Notes: generated by a model from the letters alone, not told the origin. A stretch of DNA of 64,000 nucleotides from Clostridia bacterium (GCA_017482355.1 JAFUNJ010000009.1:62001-126000); one strand, 5' to 3'. Shown: positions 51,253-60,147, numbered from the stretch's first letter. Translations and numbers: made by a program.

Positions 51253-51918
51253 TCAAGCCCTTTTCTTTTTGTTCTTGCCTGAAATCTTTTTGAGCTCGTA
51301 GCGTTCGTCGCACATTGCCGCAACGTCGGGAGAGTGGCTGACAAGAATAACACATTTGCCTTGATCTGCAAGCTCGCGGAAGATATCCATGATTTCTTTT
51401 TGAGTATCACGGTCAAGGTTGCCCGTCGGTTCGTCGGCAAGAATAATATCGGGGTCGTATGAAAGCGCACGTGCGATCGCCACACGCTGTTGCTGACCGC
51501 CCGACAGCTTCAGTACACGGCGGTTTGCCTCATCCTCGTCAAGCCCCACGCCTGTAAGAAGCTCCAAAGCGCGGGTGCGCTTGCTTTTTGTTTTGTAATT
51601 TGCCACGTCCATAGAAAGAACAACGTTCTCAAGCGCGGTATATTTGGTGATCAAATTGAAGTTTTGGAACACGACGCCGATATACTTGGAACGGAAGGTG
51701 TATTTGTCGATTTTGGCAATACTCTTGCCGTCGTAGATTATCTCACCCGAACATGGCGTTGCAAGTCCCGAAAGCAAGGAGAGCAAGGTCGTTTTTCCTG
51801 CTCCCGACTTGCCGATGATGCAGTACATTTTTCCTTTTTCAAATTCATAGGAAATATCTTGAAGCACAGGCGTTTTATCATAAGAAAAGCTGATATTTTG
51901 GAGCGATAAAATTGACAT
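51253..51918 (-). CDS. ABC transporter ATP-binding protein, MacB/LolD-type
   Basis: 221 aa, short single-domain ATPase typical of the type VII ABC (MacB/FtsE/LolD) class. Walker [10 protein letters not shown] (about residue 38), [17 protein letters not shown], signature [15 protein letters not shown] (about 139), Walker [14 protein letters not shown], switch His in [11 protein letters not shown], and a Lys-rich tail. Partner of the FtsX-like permease encoded 17 bp upstream in the same operon. These systems move peptides or lipoproteins, or sense antimicrobial peptides, by mechanotransmission rather than through a channel. Confidence 0.92.
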   Translation of the reverse strand: MSILSLQNISFSYDKTPVLQDISYEFEKGKMYCIIGKSGAGKTTLLSLLSGLATPCSGEIIYDGKSIAKIDKYTFRSKYIGVVFQNFNLITKYTALENVVLSMDVANYKTKSKRTRALELLTGVGLDEDEANRRVLKLSGGQQQRVAIARALSYDPDIILADEPTGNLDRDTQKEIMDIFRELADQGKCVILVSHSPDVAAMCDERYELKKISGKNKKKRA

Positions 51919-51935
51919 ATTCGCATTCTCCTTTC

Positions 51936-53585
51936 TTAATCTCTGTTCGCAAGGATCTTAAGCGGATCATAGCGCATAATAAACAGCACTGAAGCCGCAC
52001 TTGCGATAAGCGTCAGCAACAACCCGACACCGAGCATCTGGAATACCACCGTCAGATTCATCGCCGAATCGACCTTGGTAATGTAATTTGCGGTATCGTC
52101 GAACATATTTTCAAACGGATTATTCTTTCCGCCTCCCATATTGTTCGGCATGTCCGACGGGATACCGCCGCCCATGTTTCCGCCCATGTTTCCGCCCATA
52201 CTTCCGGGACGGCCGAAATTCTCATTCATTTGATCTTGTTTGTTATTCTGACTTTCGACCTGACCCTCAAGGAGCGCGTTAGTTACTGGAATAGAGCTGA
52301 CCGCGCCGATGCCCGCGCCGATCGTCACAGCAATCATGGTAACGACAAGGATCTCGCATATAAACTGTGCTGCTACCTTCCACTTTTTCATTCCCATAGC
52401 GGTCAGAACGCCAACCTCATATTTGCGTTCTCTTATGTTGAAAATATTGAGAGCCACGAGTATCACGCCGCCGATAATCAGAATGACGAGCAGAAACCAG
52501 CCCGCCATCTTGCCGAGCGTATTGAGGGGAGTCAAGCTGTTTTCAAATGCGGTAATATCAGTAGAGGATACGGTATAGGAATCGTCAAGCCCGAGCGCAC
52601 GGACATCATTTTCGAATGCGTAATAACCGTCCGTATCTGCAAAAACATAGGTTGCCGCAAGTGTTCCCGTGATTTTGCTTTCGGTTTCTCTGCCGTAATC
52701 GTCCGTGACGGTTGTGGATGCGTCCTCGGACGCCGTTATGATCTTTTGCAACGCATTGGCGCTCATATAGATCTGATTGGCGGGGTCTTGGCTTTTACCG
52801 AACATTGACATAGAGAAATCGTTATTCGCGGTGCTTGTATATATTCCCGTGATCGTCAAGGTGTAGGTTTCTTCTTCAAGAGATGGATTGGTGATAACGA
52901 TCGCATCGCCGACGGCAAGGTCATTGTAAATTGCCAATTCTTCGGATATTACACAGACGTATTCACTCGTTCCCTCTTCAAACATCGTACCGCCCTCAAG
53001 GATCGAAGCGGTACCGTCAACAAAAGCGCTCATCGAGTTGTCGCTGCTGTACCCGATGACGGAAAAATCTCCGCCGGAGAACCTTCCTCCCATCATTCCG
53101 CCGCCCATACTTCCCGGGAGGCGTGACGGAGTTTCCGAATCAAGACTTCCGTCGAGCATGCCGCCTGAGTCGCTGTCTTCGGTTTCATCGCTGACGGGCG
53201 ATAAGCTTTCCGATCCGTTGAAATATGCGGTCAGTGTATAATAGAAATCCTGAACGGTCTCGGCGGCCGCATATTTTTGATATTCTTCAAGCGTAAGTGA
53301 TGAGGCGTTTCCCATCATATCGGCGAATTCGTCGCGGTCAAATCCGCTGTCCATTCCGCCGGGGCGGCTGCCGCCCATTTGCCCCATTGCGCTTGCGCGG
53401 TCGTATGAGATCGTTGCGGTTATACTCATTCCTTCAAGAGCCGATGCTTTTGCACTTTCCGCTGCCTGTCTGATCGAAAGTCCGATGCAGGCGGATGTGG
53501 CAATGACAAGGGCGATAATTCCAATCAAGGCGTTTCTGCCCTTGGATCGTCCAATGCACCGAAAAGCATTTTTTATTATATACAT
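51936..53585 (-). CDS. MacB/FtsX-like ABC permease with Gly/Met-rich extracellular loops
   Basis: 549 aa from the ATG after GGGGAGGAAACC. One helix near the N-terminus (about 15-38), a large extracellular domain (about 40-360), then three helices; FtsX/MacB layout with MGMKKWKVAAQFICEILVV (coupling region, about 415) and a C-terminal DPLKILANRD. Unusual are low-complexity runs: GQMGGSRPGGMDSGF near 75, RLPGSMGGGMMGG near 160, and between the last helices GRPGSMGGNMGGNMGGG near 480. Gly/Met runs are uncommon in MacB and could bind metal or form flexible contacts. Operon with the ATPase downstream; direct repeats upstream suggest an activator. Confidence 0.88.
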   Translation of the reverse strand: MYIIKNAFRCIGRSKGRNALIGIIALVIATSACIGLSIRQAAESAKASALEGMSITATISYDRASAMGQMGGSRPGGMDSGFDRDEFADMMGNASSLTLEEYQKYAAAETVQDFYYTLTAYFNGSESLSPVSDETEDSDSGGMLDGSLDSETPSRLPGSMGGGMMGGRFSGGDFSVIGYSSDNSMSAFVDGTASILEGGTMFEEGTSEYVCVISEELAIYNDLAVGDAIVITNPSLEEETYTLTITGIYTSTANNDFSMSMFGKSQDPANQIYMSANALQKIITASEDASTTVTDDYGRETESKITGTLAATYVFADTDGYYAFENDVRALGLDDSYTVSSTDITAFENSLTPLNTLGKMAGWFLLVILIIGGVILVALNIFNIRERKYEVGVLTAMGMKKWKVAAQFICEILVVTMIAVTIGAGIGAVSSIPVTNALLEGQVESQNNKQDQMNENFGRPGSMGGNMGGNMGGGIPSDMPNNMGGGKNNPFENMFDDTANYITKVDSAMNLTVVFQMLGVGLLLTLIASAASVLFIMRYDPLKILANRD

Positions 53586-53621
53586 ACGTGGTTTCCTCCC
53601 CAAAACATAACATCATGAGCT

Positions 53622-53675
53622 ATTATAATCTGCCAAAGTGTTGGCTGTTCGAACGTACGGTGAAAACTAGGTGAA
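53622..53675 (-). promoter_or_regulatory. Promoter of the MacB-like operon with direct repeats
   Basis: Minus-strand TATAAT (53622-53627) with poor -35. Upstream are TTCACC repeats 11 bp apart (plus-strand GGTGAA at 53659 and 53670), the spacing used by OmpR-type activators. Confidence 0.5.
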
Positions 53676-53704
53676 TTTTTCCAACAGTATATTTTGCCCG
53701 AAAC

Positions 53705-53733
53705 AAAAAGCGAGGTGATTTCACCTCGCTTTT
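53705..53733 (-). terminator. Terminator after the truncated sigma-factor gene
   Basis: AAAAAGCGAGGTGA, loop TT, TCACCTCGCTTTT. Confidence 0.85.
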
Positions 53734-53785
53734 CTCTTATTATACGCAATAAATTTCGGACATTCATCGGGCGAACCGACACGGA

Positions 53786-54118
53786 TTACAATTTCTTCGT
53801 CAGACAACGAGCGATACATTGGCGTAACCGCCAACTCAAATGATGCGTAAAGGTCTCGCTGTCCTGTAGAAAATTAAAGCTGTCGACGCCCGCTTCAAGC
53901 TCGGCAATACAGGCGTACACAGTGTGCAGGGAGCGAATTTCTTTCGGCGCCCGACGAACGTATGATGCCGCGAGCGGCAGATACCCTTTGATCAATGCTT
54001 CTTTTGCACTTTCGTCGCCGTCGCTCATTCGCTTGGCAAGTGATTTTTCTTCTTCTCTCGTCGGAAGTTTCGCGGCTTCCGCTTGGGCAAAAAAATCCTC
54101 GGTATCGGTAAATATCAT
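53786..54118 (-). CDS. Truncated sigma-70-like protein (regions 1.2-2.4 only)
   Basis: 110 aa from the ATG after CAGGAGAAAGCT. LPTREEEKSLAKRMSDGDESAKEALIKGYLPLAASYV matches sigma region 1.2-2.1 (usual pattern LT-EEE-LA-R---GD--A---LI--NLRLV). LHTVYACIAELEAGVDSFNF corresponds to the LIQEGNIGLMKAVDKFD part, and HHLSWRLRQCIARCL to WWIRQAI-RAL of region 2.4. The protein stops there, so region 3 and the -35-binding region 4 are missing. Core-binding residues of region 2 are degenerate. Could be a remnant, a regulator of RNA polymerase, or half of a split sigma factor like RsoA of Bacillus. A promoter TTTACT-17-TATATT lies upstream. Confidence 0.72.
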   Translation of the reverse strand: MIFTDTEDFFAQAEAAKLPTREEEKSLAKRMSDGDESAKEALIKGYLPLAASYVRRAPKEIRSLHTVYACIAELEAGVDSFNFLQDSETFTHHLSWRLRQCIARCLTKKL

Positions 54119-54212
54119 AGCTTTCTCCTGTAGGTAACATTTCCGTTCATATAATATATACCACATTTTTGCGGAAAAGTAAACCGAATATTCGTAATAT
54201 GATAGAAAGAGT

Positions 54213-54243
54213 AAAAGCGAAGTGAAAATCACTCCGCTTTTTT
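54213..54243. terminator. Orphan hairpin between divergent genes
   Basis: AAAAGCG-A-AGTGA, loop AAA, TCACT-C-CGCTTTTTT. It lies between the sigma-like gene and nadA, which diverge, so it ends no visible gene; it may insulate the two promoters or be left from a lost gene. Confidence 0.6.
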
Positions 54244-54310
54244 GTATACGAATTTGTCTATCTTGTACAGGCAAGCGAATCTCCCGAGTGCGAAATTCTA
54301 CCGCTTAATG

Positions 54311-54351
54311 TTTACAGATAAGTTGACAGATGTAAATATAAGTGATATAAT
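54311..54351 (+). promoter_or_regulatory. nad operon promoter and probable NiaR operator
   Basis: TTGACA (54323-54328), 17 bp, TATAAT (54346-54351): perfect. The inverted repeat TTTACA-N14-TGTAAA (54311-54316 and 54331-54336) wraps the -35, a position for repression by the NiaR protein encoded in the operon. Confidence 0.75.
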
Positions 54352-54393
54352 TGGGATCAGTATACGATATGACCGTTTGGTGAGGGAAAAGGT

Positions 54394-55293
54394 ATGAAAA
54401 ATCAAATCGAACAATTAAAGAATAAGAAGAATGCTGTCATTCTCGCCCATTACTATGCACCCGGAGAGGTACAGGAAATTGCCGATTACGTAGGCGACTC
54501 GTTCTATCTTGCAAAGATTGCAAAGCAATCCGAAACGGATATCATCGTCTTCTGCGGCGTACGGTTTATGGGGGAGAGCGCGAAGATCCTCAATCCCGAT
54601 AAGAAGGTGCTGATGCCCGACTTAACGGCAGATTGCCCGATGGCACACATGGTTGCCGACGGCATAATTGAGGAGATGAGAGCTAAGTATGACGATCTTG
54701 CCGTCGTCTGCTATATCAATTCAACTGCGGAGCTTAAATGTAAGAGCGACGTTTGCGTTACGTCGTCAAACGCCGTTAAGATCGTGAGGGGACTGCCGAA
54801 TAAGAATATTTTCTTTATTCCCGACCGTAATCTCGGAAGCTTTGTTGCCGAGCAGGTGCCTGAAAAGAACATTATGCTTAATGACGGCTGTTGTCCGATC
54901 CATGCAAGGATAACGGCGGATCAGGTTTTGGCAGAACGAAAAAAGCATCCCCGGGCGTTGGTTCTGACACATCCCGAATGCGATGCCTCCGTCATCAAGC
55001 TTTCCGATTTCATCGGCAGTACTGCGGAGATCATCGCATACGCAGGTAAGAGCGAAGCGAGCGAGTTTATCATTTGCACCGAGGACGGCGTGGACTATAA
55101 GCTGATCACCGATAACAAGAATAAGCGTTTTTATTATCCCGATCCCCATCCGTGCTGCGCCGATATGAAGCTGAATACTCTTGAGGCCGTTTTGTCGGTG
55201 CTCGAAAAGGAAGATAAAGAAATAACCGTAGATGAGGATATTCGCCGCCGTGCGCTTCTTCCTCTTGACAAAATGCTGGAGCTTGCGAAATAA
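54394..55293 (+). CDS. nadA: Quinolinate synthase
   Basis: 299 aa. Condenses iminoaspartate with dihydroxyacetone phosphate to quinolinate, using a [4Fe-4S] cluster; second step of NAD de novo synthesis. Seen: AVILAHYYAPGEVQEIADYVGDSF (substrate His-Tyr), VFCGVRFMGESAKILNP, the first cluster Cys in CYINSTAELKCKSDVC, GCCPIHARI (second), HPECDA and PCCADMKLNTL (third). Length is typical of the compact bacterial form. First gene of nadA-nadB-nadC-niaR; its stop is 2 bp from the nadB start. Confidence 0.97.
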   Translation: MKNQIEQLKNKKNAVILAHYYAPGEVQEIADYVGDSFYLAKIAKQSETDIIVFCGVRFMGESAKILNPDKKVLMPDLTADCPMAHMVADGIIEEMRAKYDDLAVVCYINSTAELKCKSDVCVTSSNAVKIVRGLPNKNIFFIPDRNLGSFVAEQVPEKNIMLNDGCCPIHARITADQVLAERKKHPRALVLTHPECDASVIKLSDFIGSTAEIIAYAGKSEASEFIICTEDGVDYKLITDNKNKRFYYPDPHPCCADMKLNTLEAVLSVLEKEDKEITVDEDIRRRALLPLDKMLELAK

Positions 55294-55295
55294 GA

Positions 55296-56570
55296 ATGAT
55301 TACTGATGTTTTAATTGTAGGCTGCGGGGTAGCCGGTCTTTACTGCGCTCTGAACCTACCGGAAGACAAAAATATAACGGTCGTTACCAAAAATGAAGCG
55401 CCTAAGAGCGACTCGTTTCTTGCCCAGGGAGGCATTTGTGTTTTGCGTGACGAAACCGATTACGATGCCTTCTATGAGGACACGATGAGGGCAGGGCACT
55501 ATGAGAACAATCCCGATTCTGTCCATATTATGATCCATTCCTCGCGGGAGATCATTTCCGACCTCGTTTCCTTTGGCGTAAGGTTTGAAAAAAACGGAGA
55601 GAGCTTTAACTATACAAGAGAGGGAGCTCATTCAAAGCCGAGGATCCTCTTCCATGAGGATGAGACGGGTAAAGAGATCACGTCTCATCTGCTCGAGAGT
55701 GCAAGGAGCAGAAAAAATATTACTCTGATCGAAAACTTCACGATGGTCGACCTGATTTGCAGTGATAATATCTGTAACGGCATCGTCGGTCATGACGCAG
55801 AAGGGAACTATATCAGTATCAGTGCCGATTATACGGTGCTTGCAACAGGCGGCATCGGCGGACTCTTCAAGCATTCTACGAATTACCGTCATCTTACCGG
55901 CGATGCTCTGGCGCTTGCCTTGAAATATAATATCAAGCTGCAGCATATTGACTATATTCAGATTCATCCGACAACGCTCTACACCGAAAAGAACGGTCGC
56001 GAATTTCTCATTTCCGAGTCGGTACGCGGCGAGGGCGCGATCCTGCTCAATTCCAAGGGCGAAAGATTTGTTAATGAGCTGTTGCCGAGAGACGTTGTGG
56101 CTAACGCTATCTTCGATGAGATGAAAAAGGAAGGCAGCGAACACGTATGGCTGTCGCTATCTCCGATACCCGAGGAGGAGATCAGAACTCATTTCCCGAA
56201 TATTTATCAGCACTGCCTGAGCGAGGGCTACGACGTTACGAAAGAGCCGATCCCCGTCGTACCGTCACAGCACTACTTTATGGGCGGAATTGACGTTGAC
56301 CGCTACAGTAAGACCTCGATGGACAGACTGTACGCGGTAGGAGAGACGGCTTGCAACGGCGTTCACGGACGAAACCGTCTTGCAAGCAACTCGCTTCTTG
56401 AAAGCTTGGTGTTCGCAAAACGGGCGGCAAAGCATATCGAGAGCAATTATTCCAAGCTGACCCCGTCGGGTGAAGTGACTTTTGATGCTTCGCAGTATGA
56501 GGGCTACGCAGAAAAATATAAGAAAATGGTGCTCGAAGCCATTGAAAAGGAGAAAAACAGCCATGAATAA
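55296..56570 (+). CDS. nadB: L-aspartate oxidase (short form)
   Basis: 424 aa. Flavoenzyme that makes iminoaspartate for NadA. FAD-binding VGCGVAGLYCALNLP at the N-terminus, SFLAQGGICVL, the ATGGIGGLF motif, HPTTLY, the active-site SESVRGEGAILLNSKGERF, and VPSQHYFMGGIDVD followed by GETACNGVHGRNRLASNSLLE. It ends soon after the flavin domain, lacking most of the C-terminal helical domain of E. coli NadB (540 aa); the same short form occurs in other Clostridia. As an anaerobe it probably uses fumarate rather than oxygen as electron acceptor. Confidence 0.95.
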   Translation: MITDVLIVGCGVAGLYCALNLPEDKNITVVTKNEAPKSDSFLAQGGICVLRDETDYDAFYEDTMRAGHYENNPDSVHIMIHSSREIISDLVSFGVRFEKNGESFNYTREGAHSKPRILFHEDETGKEITSHLLESARSRKNITLIENFTMVDLICSDNICNGIVGHDAEGNYISISADYTVLATGGIGGLFKHSTNYRHLTGDALALALKYNIKLQHIDYIQIHPTTLYTEKNGREFLISESVRGEGAILLNSKGERFVNELLPRDVVANAIFDEMKKEGSEHVWLSLSPIPEEEIRTHFPNIYQHCLSEGYDVTKEPIPVVPSQHYFMGGIDVDRYSKTSMDRLYAVGETACNGVHGRNRLASNSLLESLVFAKRAAKHIESNYSKLTPSGEVTFDASQYEGYAEKYKKMVLEAIEKEKNSHE

Positions 56571-57414
56571 TATTTCGATGAAGGTAAACGCAGATGATCT
56601 TATCCTTCTTGCCTTGAAGGAGGATATTACAAGCGAGGATATTACGACTAATTCCGTTATGAGACTGTATCAGCTCGGCGAGGTTGAGCTTATCTGTAAG
56701 GAGGACGGAGTTATTGCAGGTCTCGATGTGTTCAAGAGAGTTTTTGAGCTTCTTGACGAAAAAACCGAGGTGACCTTCACCTGCTCAGACGGCGACGAGG
56801 TGAAAAAGGGACAGAAGCTCGGCGTCGTTCGCGGTGACATCCGCGTGCTTCTTTCGGGTGAAAGAACGGCGCTCAATTACCTGCAACGCATGAGCGGTAT
56901 CGCAACCTACACAAGAAATATCGTGAACCTTCTTAAAGGAAGCAAAACGAAGCTCCTTGATACCCGTAAGACGACGCCCTGCATGCGTATCTTTGAAAAG
57001 TACGCGGTAAAGGTCGGCGGCGGATATAATCACCGTTACAATCTCAGCGACGGTATTCTTTTAAAGGATAACCATATCGGTGCCGCAGGCGGTGTCAAAG
57101 AAGCGGTTTTGATGGCAAAGGAATACGCGCCGTTCGTTCGTAAGATCGAAATTGAGGTAGAGAATCTCGATATGCTTAAGGAAGCTCTTGAGGCAGGCGC
57201 GGATATTATCATGCTTGATAATATGAGCGTCGAGGATATGAAAGAAGCCGTTAAGCTTACGTCAGGCAGAGCCGAGACCGAGTGTAGCGGAAACGTAACG
57301 AAAGAAAACGTCGCAAAGCTGGTTGACATCGGTGTTGACTATATATCGAGCGGCGCACTTACGCATTCGTCTCCGATTTTGGATCTTTCTCTTAAGAATC
57401 TTCACGCTGTATAA
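56563..57414 (+). CDS. nadC: Nicotinate-nucleotide pyrophosphorylase (carboxylating)
   Basis: 283 aa. Converts quinolinate and PRPP to nicotinate mononucleotide. Motifs: LKEDITSEDITT, GERTALNYLQRMSGIAT, LDTRKTTPCMR (usually TTPG-LR; here Cys), KYAVKVGGGYNHR, DGILLKDNHIGAAGG, IEIEVENLDMLKEALEAGADIIMLDNM and SSGALTHS. The ATG at 56563 has AAGGAGAAAAACAGCC in front and lies 8 bp inside nadB, so translation is coupled. Confidence 0.96.
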   Translation: MNNISMKVNADDLILLALKEDITSEDITTNSVMRLYQLGEVELICKEDGVIAGLDVFKRVFELLDEKTEVTFTCSDGDEVKKGQKLGVVRGDIRVLLSGERTALNYLQRMSGIATYTRNIVNLLKGSKTKLLDTRKTTPCMRIFEKYAVKVGGGYNHRYNLSDGILLKDNHIGAAGGVKEAVLMAKEYAPFVRKIEIEVENLDMLKEALEAGADIIMLDNMSVEDMKEAVKLTSGRAETECSGNVTKENVAKLVDIGVDYISSGALTHSSPILDLSLKNLHAV

Positions 57415-57426
57415 AGGGGTGAATAC

Positions 57427-57939
57427 ATGAAGGCAGCCGAAAGAAGAAAAGCAATAGTAAATTTGCTTCTGTCGACAAATGAAGCAATATCCGGCAGTAC
57501 TCTTTCGAAGAAATTCGGCGTATCAAGACAGATCATCGTTCAGGACATGACTGTGCTGAAGGGCTCGGGATACGAGATCCTTTCTACGCACAACGGATAT
57601 ATTATGCGGCAGACCCCTCTTAAGGAGCGCGTTTTCAAGCTGCATCATACGACCGAAGAGACCGAAGATGAGCTGAATCTGATAGTTGACCTCGGAGGCA
57701 CTGTCGCAGACGTTTTTGTCTGGCATAAGGTGTACGGCAGAATGACTGCACGGCTCAATATTTTTTCCCGTCTTCACGTCAGACAGTTTATTGAGGGCGT
57801 CAGAACGGGAAAATCAACCGAGCTCATGAATATCACGGGTGGATATCATTACCATACCGTCCGTGCCGATTCCGAAGAGATCCTTGACAAGATCGGAAAA
57901 AAGCTTGAAGAACGCGGATATATTGCACCCGAAATATGA
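57427..57939 (+). CDS. niaR: NiaR-type repressor of NAD synthesis (HTH_11-3H domain)
   Basis: 170 aa. N-terminal winged helix (about 1-60) with AISGSTLSKKFGVSRQIIVQDMTVLKGSGYEI; C-terminal 3H domain with the eponymous His residues in FKLHHTTEE, FVWHKVYGRM and GGYHYHTV. The Bacillus homologue (YrxA/NiaR) binds nicotinic acid and represses nad genes. It lies 12 bp after nadC with its own GGGGTG site, and the inverted repeat at the nadA promoter is its likely target, giving feedback control of the whole operon. Confidence 0.93.
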   Translation: MKAAERRKAIVNLLLSTNEAISGSTLSKKFGVSRQIIVQDMTVLKGSGYEILSTHNGYIMRQTPLKERVFKLHHTTEETEDELNLIVDLGGTVADVFVWHKVYGRMTARLNIFSRLHVRQFIEGVRTGKSTELMNITGGYHYHTVRADSEEILDKIGKKLEERGYIAPEI

Positions 57940-57983
57940 CCGTATAAATAATATTGAGGATTGCGTTCGGAGCAAAAAATCTA

Positions 57984-58012
57984 TTGCATTGTTTGCGTGA
58001 ATATGATATAAT
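57984..58012 (+). promoter_or_regulatory. Sigma-A promoter of hppA
   Basis: TTGCAT, 17 bp, TATAAT (58007-58012), about 30 bp before the start codon. Confidence 0.78.
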
Positions 58013-58044
58013 TACTCAATCAATATTGATAAAAGGAGATTACA

Positions 58045-60138
58045 ATGGAACAGACAATTTACCTATCCCTTTCTCTTGTGGCTATTGCGGCGATAATTAC
58101 CCTGTGCTTCGTGTTCGTACTGTTTCACAAGGTATCGCGCCTGAAGATAGGTGACAAGAAAGTCGAGGAGATTCAGGGCTATATTCACAGCGGATCAATG
58201 ACGTTCCTTTCCCGTGAATACAAGCTCATCATTCCTTTCGTTCTGGGCGTGGGCGCGTTGCTCGCGGTGCTTGGCTTCATACCTGCCCTTAAGGGCGCTG
58301 AAGGCATTGGCTGGCAGGCGGCGATCTGCTTTGTTATCGGCGCGTGCTTCTCTGCTGCTGCCGGCTGGATCGGTATGTCGATCGCTACAAAGGCAAATGC
58401 AAGAACCGCCATAAAGGCGAAGGAAGAGGGCATGTCCGGCGCGCTTAAGGTCGCATTCAGCGGCGGAGCCGTGCTTGGGCTTTCCGTTGCCGGCTTCGGC
58501 TTGCTCGGATTGGTCGGTATTTTCATCGTAGTTTATCTGATAACGGGCGATATTCACGCGCCTATACAGATACTTACCGGTTACAGTCTCGGATGCTCTC
58601 TTATCGCTCTGTTTGCACGTGTCGGCGGCGGTATCTACACGAAGGCGGCAGATGTCGGAGCTGACCTCGTCGGAAAGCTCGAGGCAGGTATCCCCGAGGA
58701 TGACCCCCGTAACCCCGCTACCATTGCCGACAACGTAGGAGATAACGTAGGTGACATAGCAGGTATGGGATCTGACCTTACCGAGTCTTACGTCGGCTCT
58801 ATTATTTCTTGCCTTACAATGGCACTTTTCACAGGTCTTTCCTTCAAGCACATTTTGTTCCCCATTCTTATTTGCGGTGTCGGAATTATTGCGTCCCTCA
58901 TCTCCGTTATGATCGTTCGCTCCCGCAATTGGAAGGATCCCCATCAGGCACTTAATATCTCTACTTACATCGCAACTGGTATCGTTATAGTTGCATCGGT
59001 TCTGCTTGCGATATTCTTCCTCGGTGAATATAAGTATATGTTCAGTGTAATAATCGGACTTGTTGCCGGAATTGGTGTCGGCTTCGTTGCGGAGCTGTAT
59101 ACCTCTGACAAGTATTCCTCTGTCAAGGCGATCGCAAAGGAGTCACAGACCGGTCACGGCACGAATATTATCTCGGGTCTTGGCGTAGGTATGCGCTCGA
59201 CCTGGCTTACGATCGCATGTCTCGGCGCGGCGATCGCGCTCGCGTATTTCTTCGGCGGTGCATACGGAATCGCGCTCGCGGCGGTAGGTATGCTTTGTAC
59301 GGTAGGTATCACGGTATCGGTCGACGGCTACGGTCCGATCTCCGATAACGCAGGCGGTATTGCCGAAATGTCGGGAATGCCGAGCGAGGTCCGCAGTATT
59401 ACCGATAAGCTCGACGCTGTCGGAAACACGACCGCCGCTATCGGAAAGGGCTTCTGTATCGGTTCTGCAACTCTTACATCCCTTGCGTTTATCGTTTCCT
59501 TTATCGAGTCGGTAGGAAAATACGTTGACGGCTTCAGCATTTCCCTTAGCGACCCGTGCGTGCTTATCGGCTTGCTTATCGGTGCAATGCTTCCGTATCT
59601 GTTCAGCGCTATGACGATCGGCTCGGTCGGAAGAGCCGCTAATAAGATGGTAGAAGAGGTGCGCAAGCAGTTTGAAAACGATCCCGATATCCTGACAGGT
59701 AAAAGCGTTCCGAATTATAACCGTTGTATTGATATATCGACGAAAGCGTCTCTTCGCGAGATGATCGCTCCCGGACTGCTTGCCATCCTGGCACCGATCG
59801 CGGTGGGCTTTGTGCTCGGCGCGACAGGTCTTGGCGGTATGCTGATCGGCGGACTCGTATCTGCAATTATGCTTGCTGTATTTATGGCAAACGCGGGCGG
59901 CGCGTGGGATAACGCGAAAAAGTACGTTGAAGCAGGTAACTTCGGCGGCAAGGGAAGCGAAACTCATAAAGCTTCCATTACAGGCGATACCGTAGGTGAC
60001 CCGCTTAAGGATACCGCAGGCCCTGCGATGGACATTCTTATCAAGCTTATGTCCGTCATTTCTCTGATCCTCGTACCCGTTCTTGTTAAAGTAACGCCTC
60101 TTTGGGACGTTATCGTAGAATTTTTTGCAAAGCTCTAA
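58045..60138 (+). CDS. hppA: Membrane-bound ion-translocating pyrophosphatase
   Basis: 697 aa, about 16 membrane helices. Hydrolyses pyrophosphate and pumps Na+ or H+ outward. Family motifs: GGGIYTKAADVGADLVGK then EAGIPEDDPRNPATIADNVGDNVGDIAGMGSDL (catalytic acidic cluster, about residues 195-250), DGYGPISDNAGGIAEM (about 430) and AWDNAKKYVE plus GDTVGDPLKDTAGPA near the end. The sequence GNTTAA (about 460), with Ala where K+-independent enzymes have Lys, marks the K+-dependent class. That class in anaerobic Clostridia is mostly Na+-pumping. Stands alone with its own promoter and terminator. Confidence 0.96.
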   Translation: MEQTIYLSLSLVAIAAIITLCFVFVLFHKVSRLKIGDKKVEEIQGYIHSGSMTFLSREYKLIIPFVLGVGALLAVLGFIPALKGAEGIGWQAAICFVIGACFSAAAGWIGMSIATKANARTAIKAKEEGMSGALKVAFSGGAVLGLSVAGFGLLGLVGIFIVVYLITGDIHAPIQILTGYSLGCSLIALFARVGGGIYTKAADVGADLVGKLEAGIPEDDPRNPATIADNVGDNVGDIAGMGSDLTESYVGSIISCLTMALFTGLSFKHILFPILICGVGIIASLISVMIVRSRNWKDPHQALNISTYIATGIVIVASVLLAIFFLGEYKYMFSVIIGLVAGIGVGFVAELYTSDKYSSVKAIAKESQTGHGTNIISGLGVGMRSTWLTIACLGAAIALAYFFGGAYGIALAAVGMLCTVGITVSVDGYGPISDNAGGIAEMSGMPSEVRSITDKLDAVGNTTAAIGKGFCIGSATLTSLAFIVSFIESVGKYVDGFSISLSDPCVLIGLLIGAMLPYLFSAMTIGSVGRAANKMVEEVRKQFENDPDILTGKSVPNYNRCIDISTKASLREMIAPGLLAILAPIAVGFVLGATGLGGMLIGGLVSAIMLAVFMANAGGAWDNAKKYVEAGNFGGKGSETHKASITGDTVGDPLKDTAGPAMDILIKLMSVISLILVPVLVKVTPLWDVIVEFFAKL

Positions 60139-60147
60139 ATAATAAGT

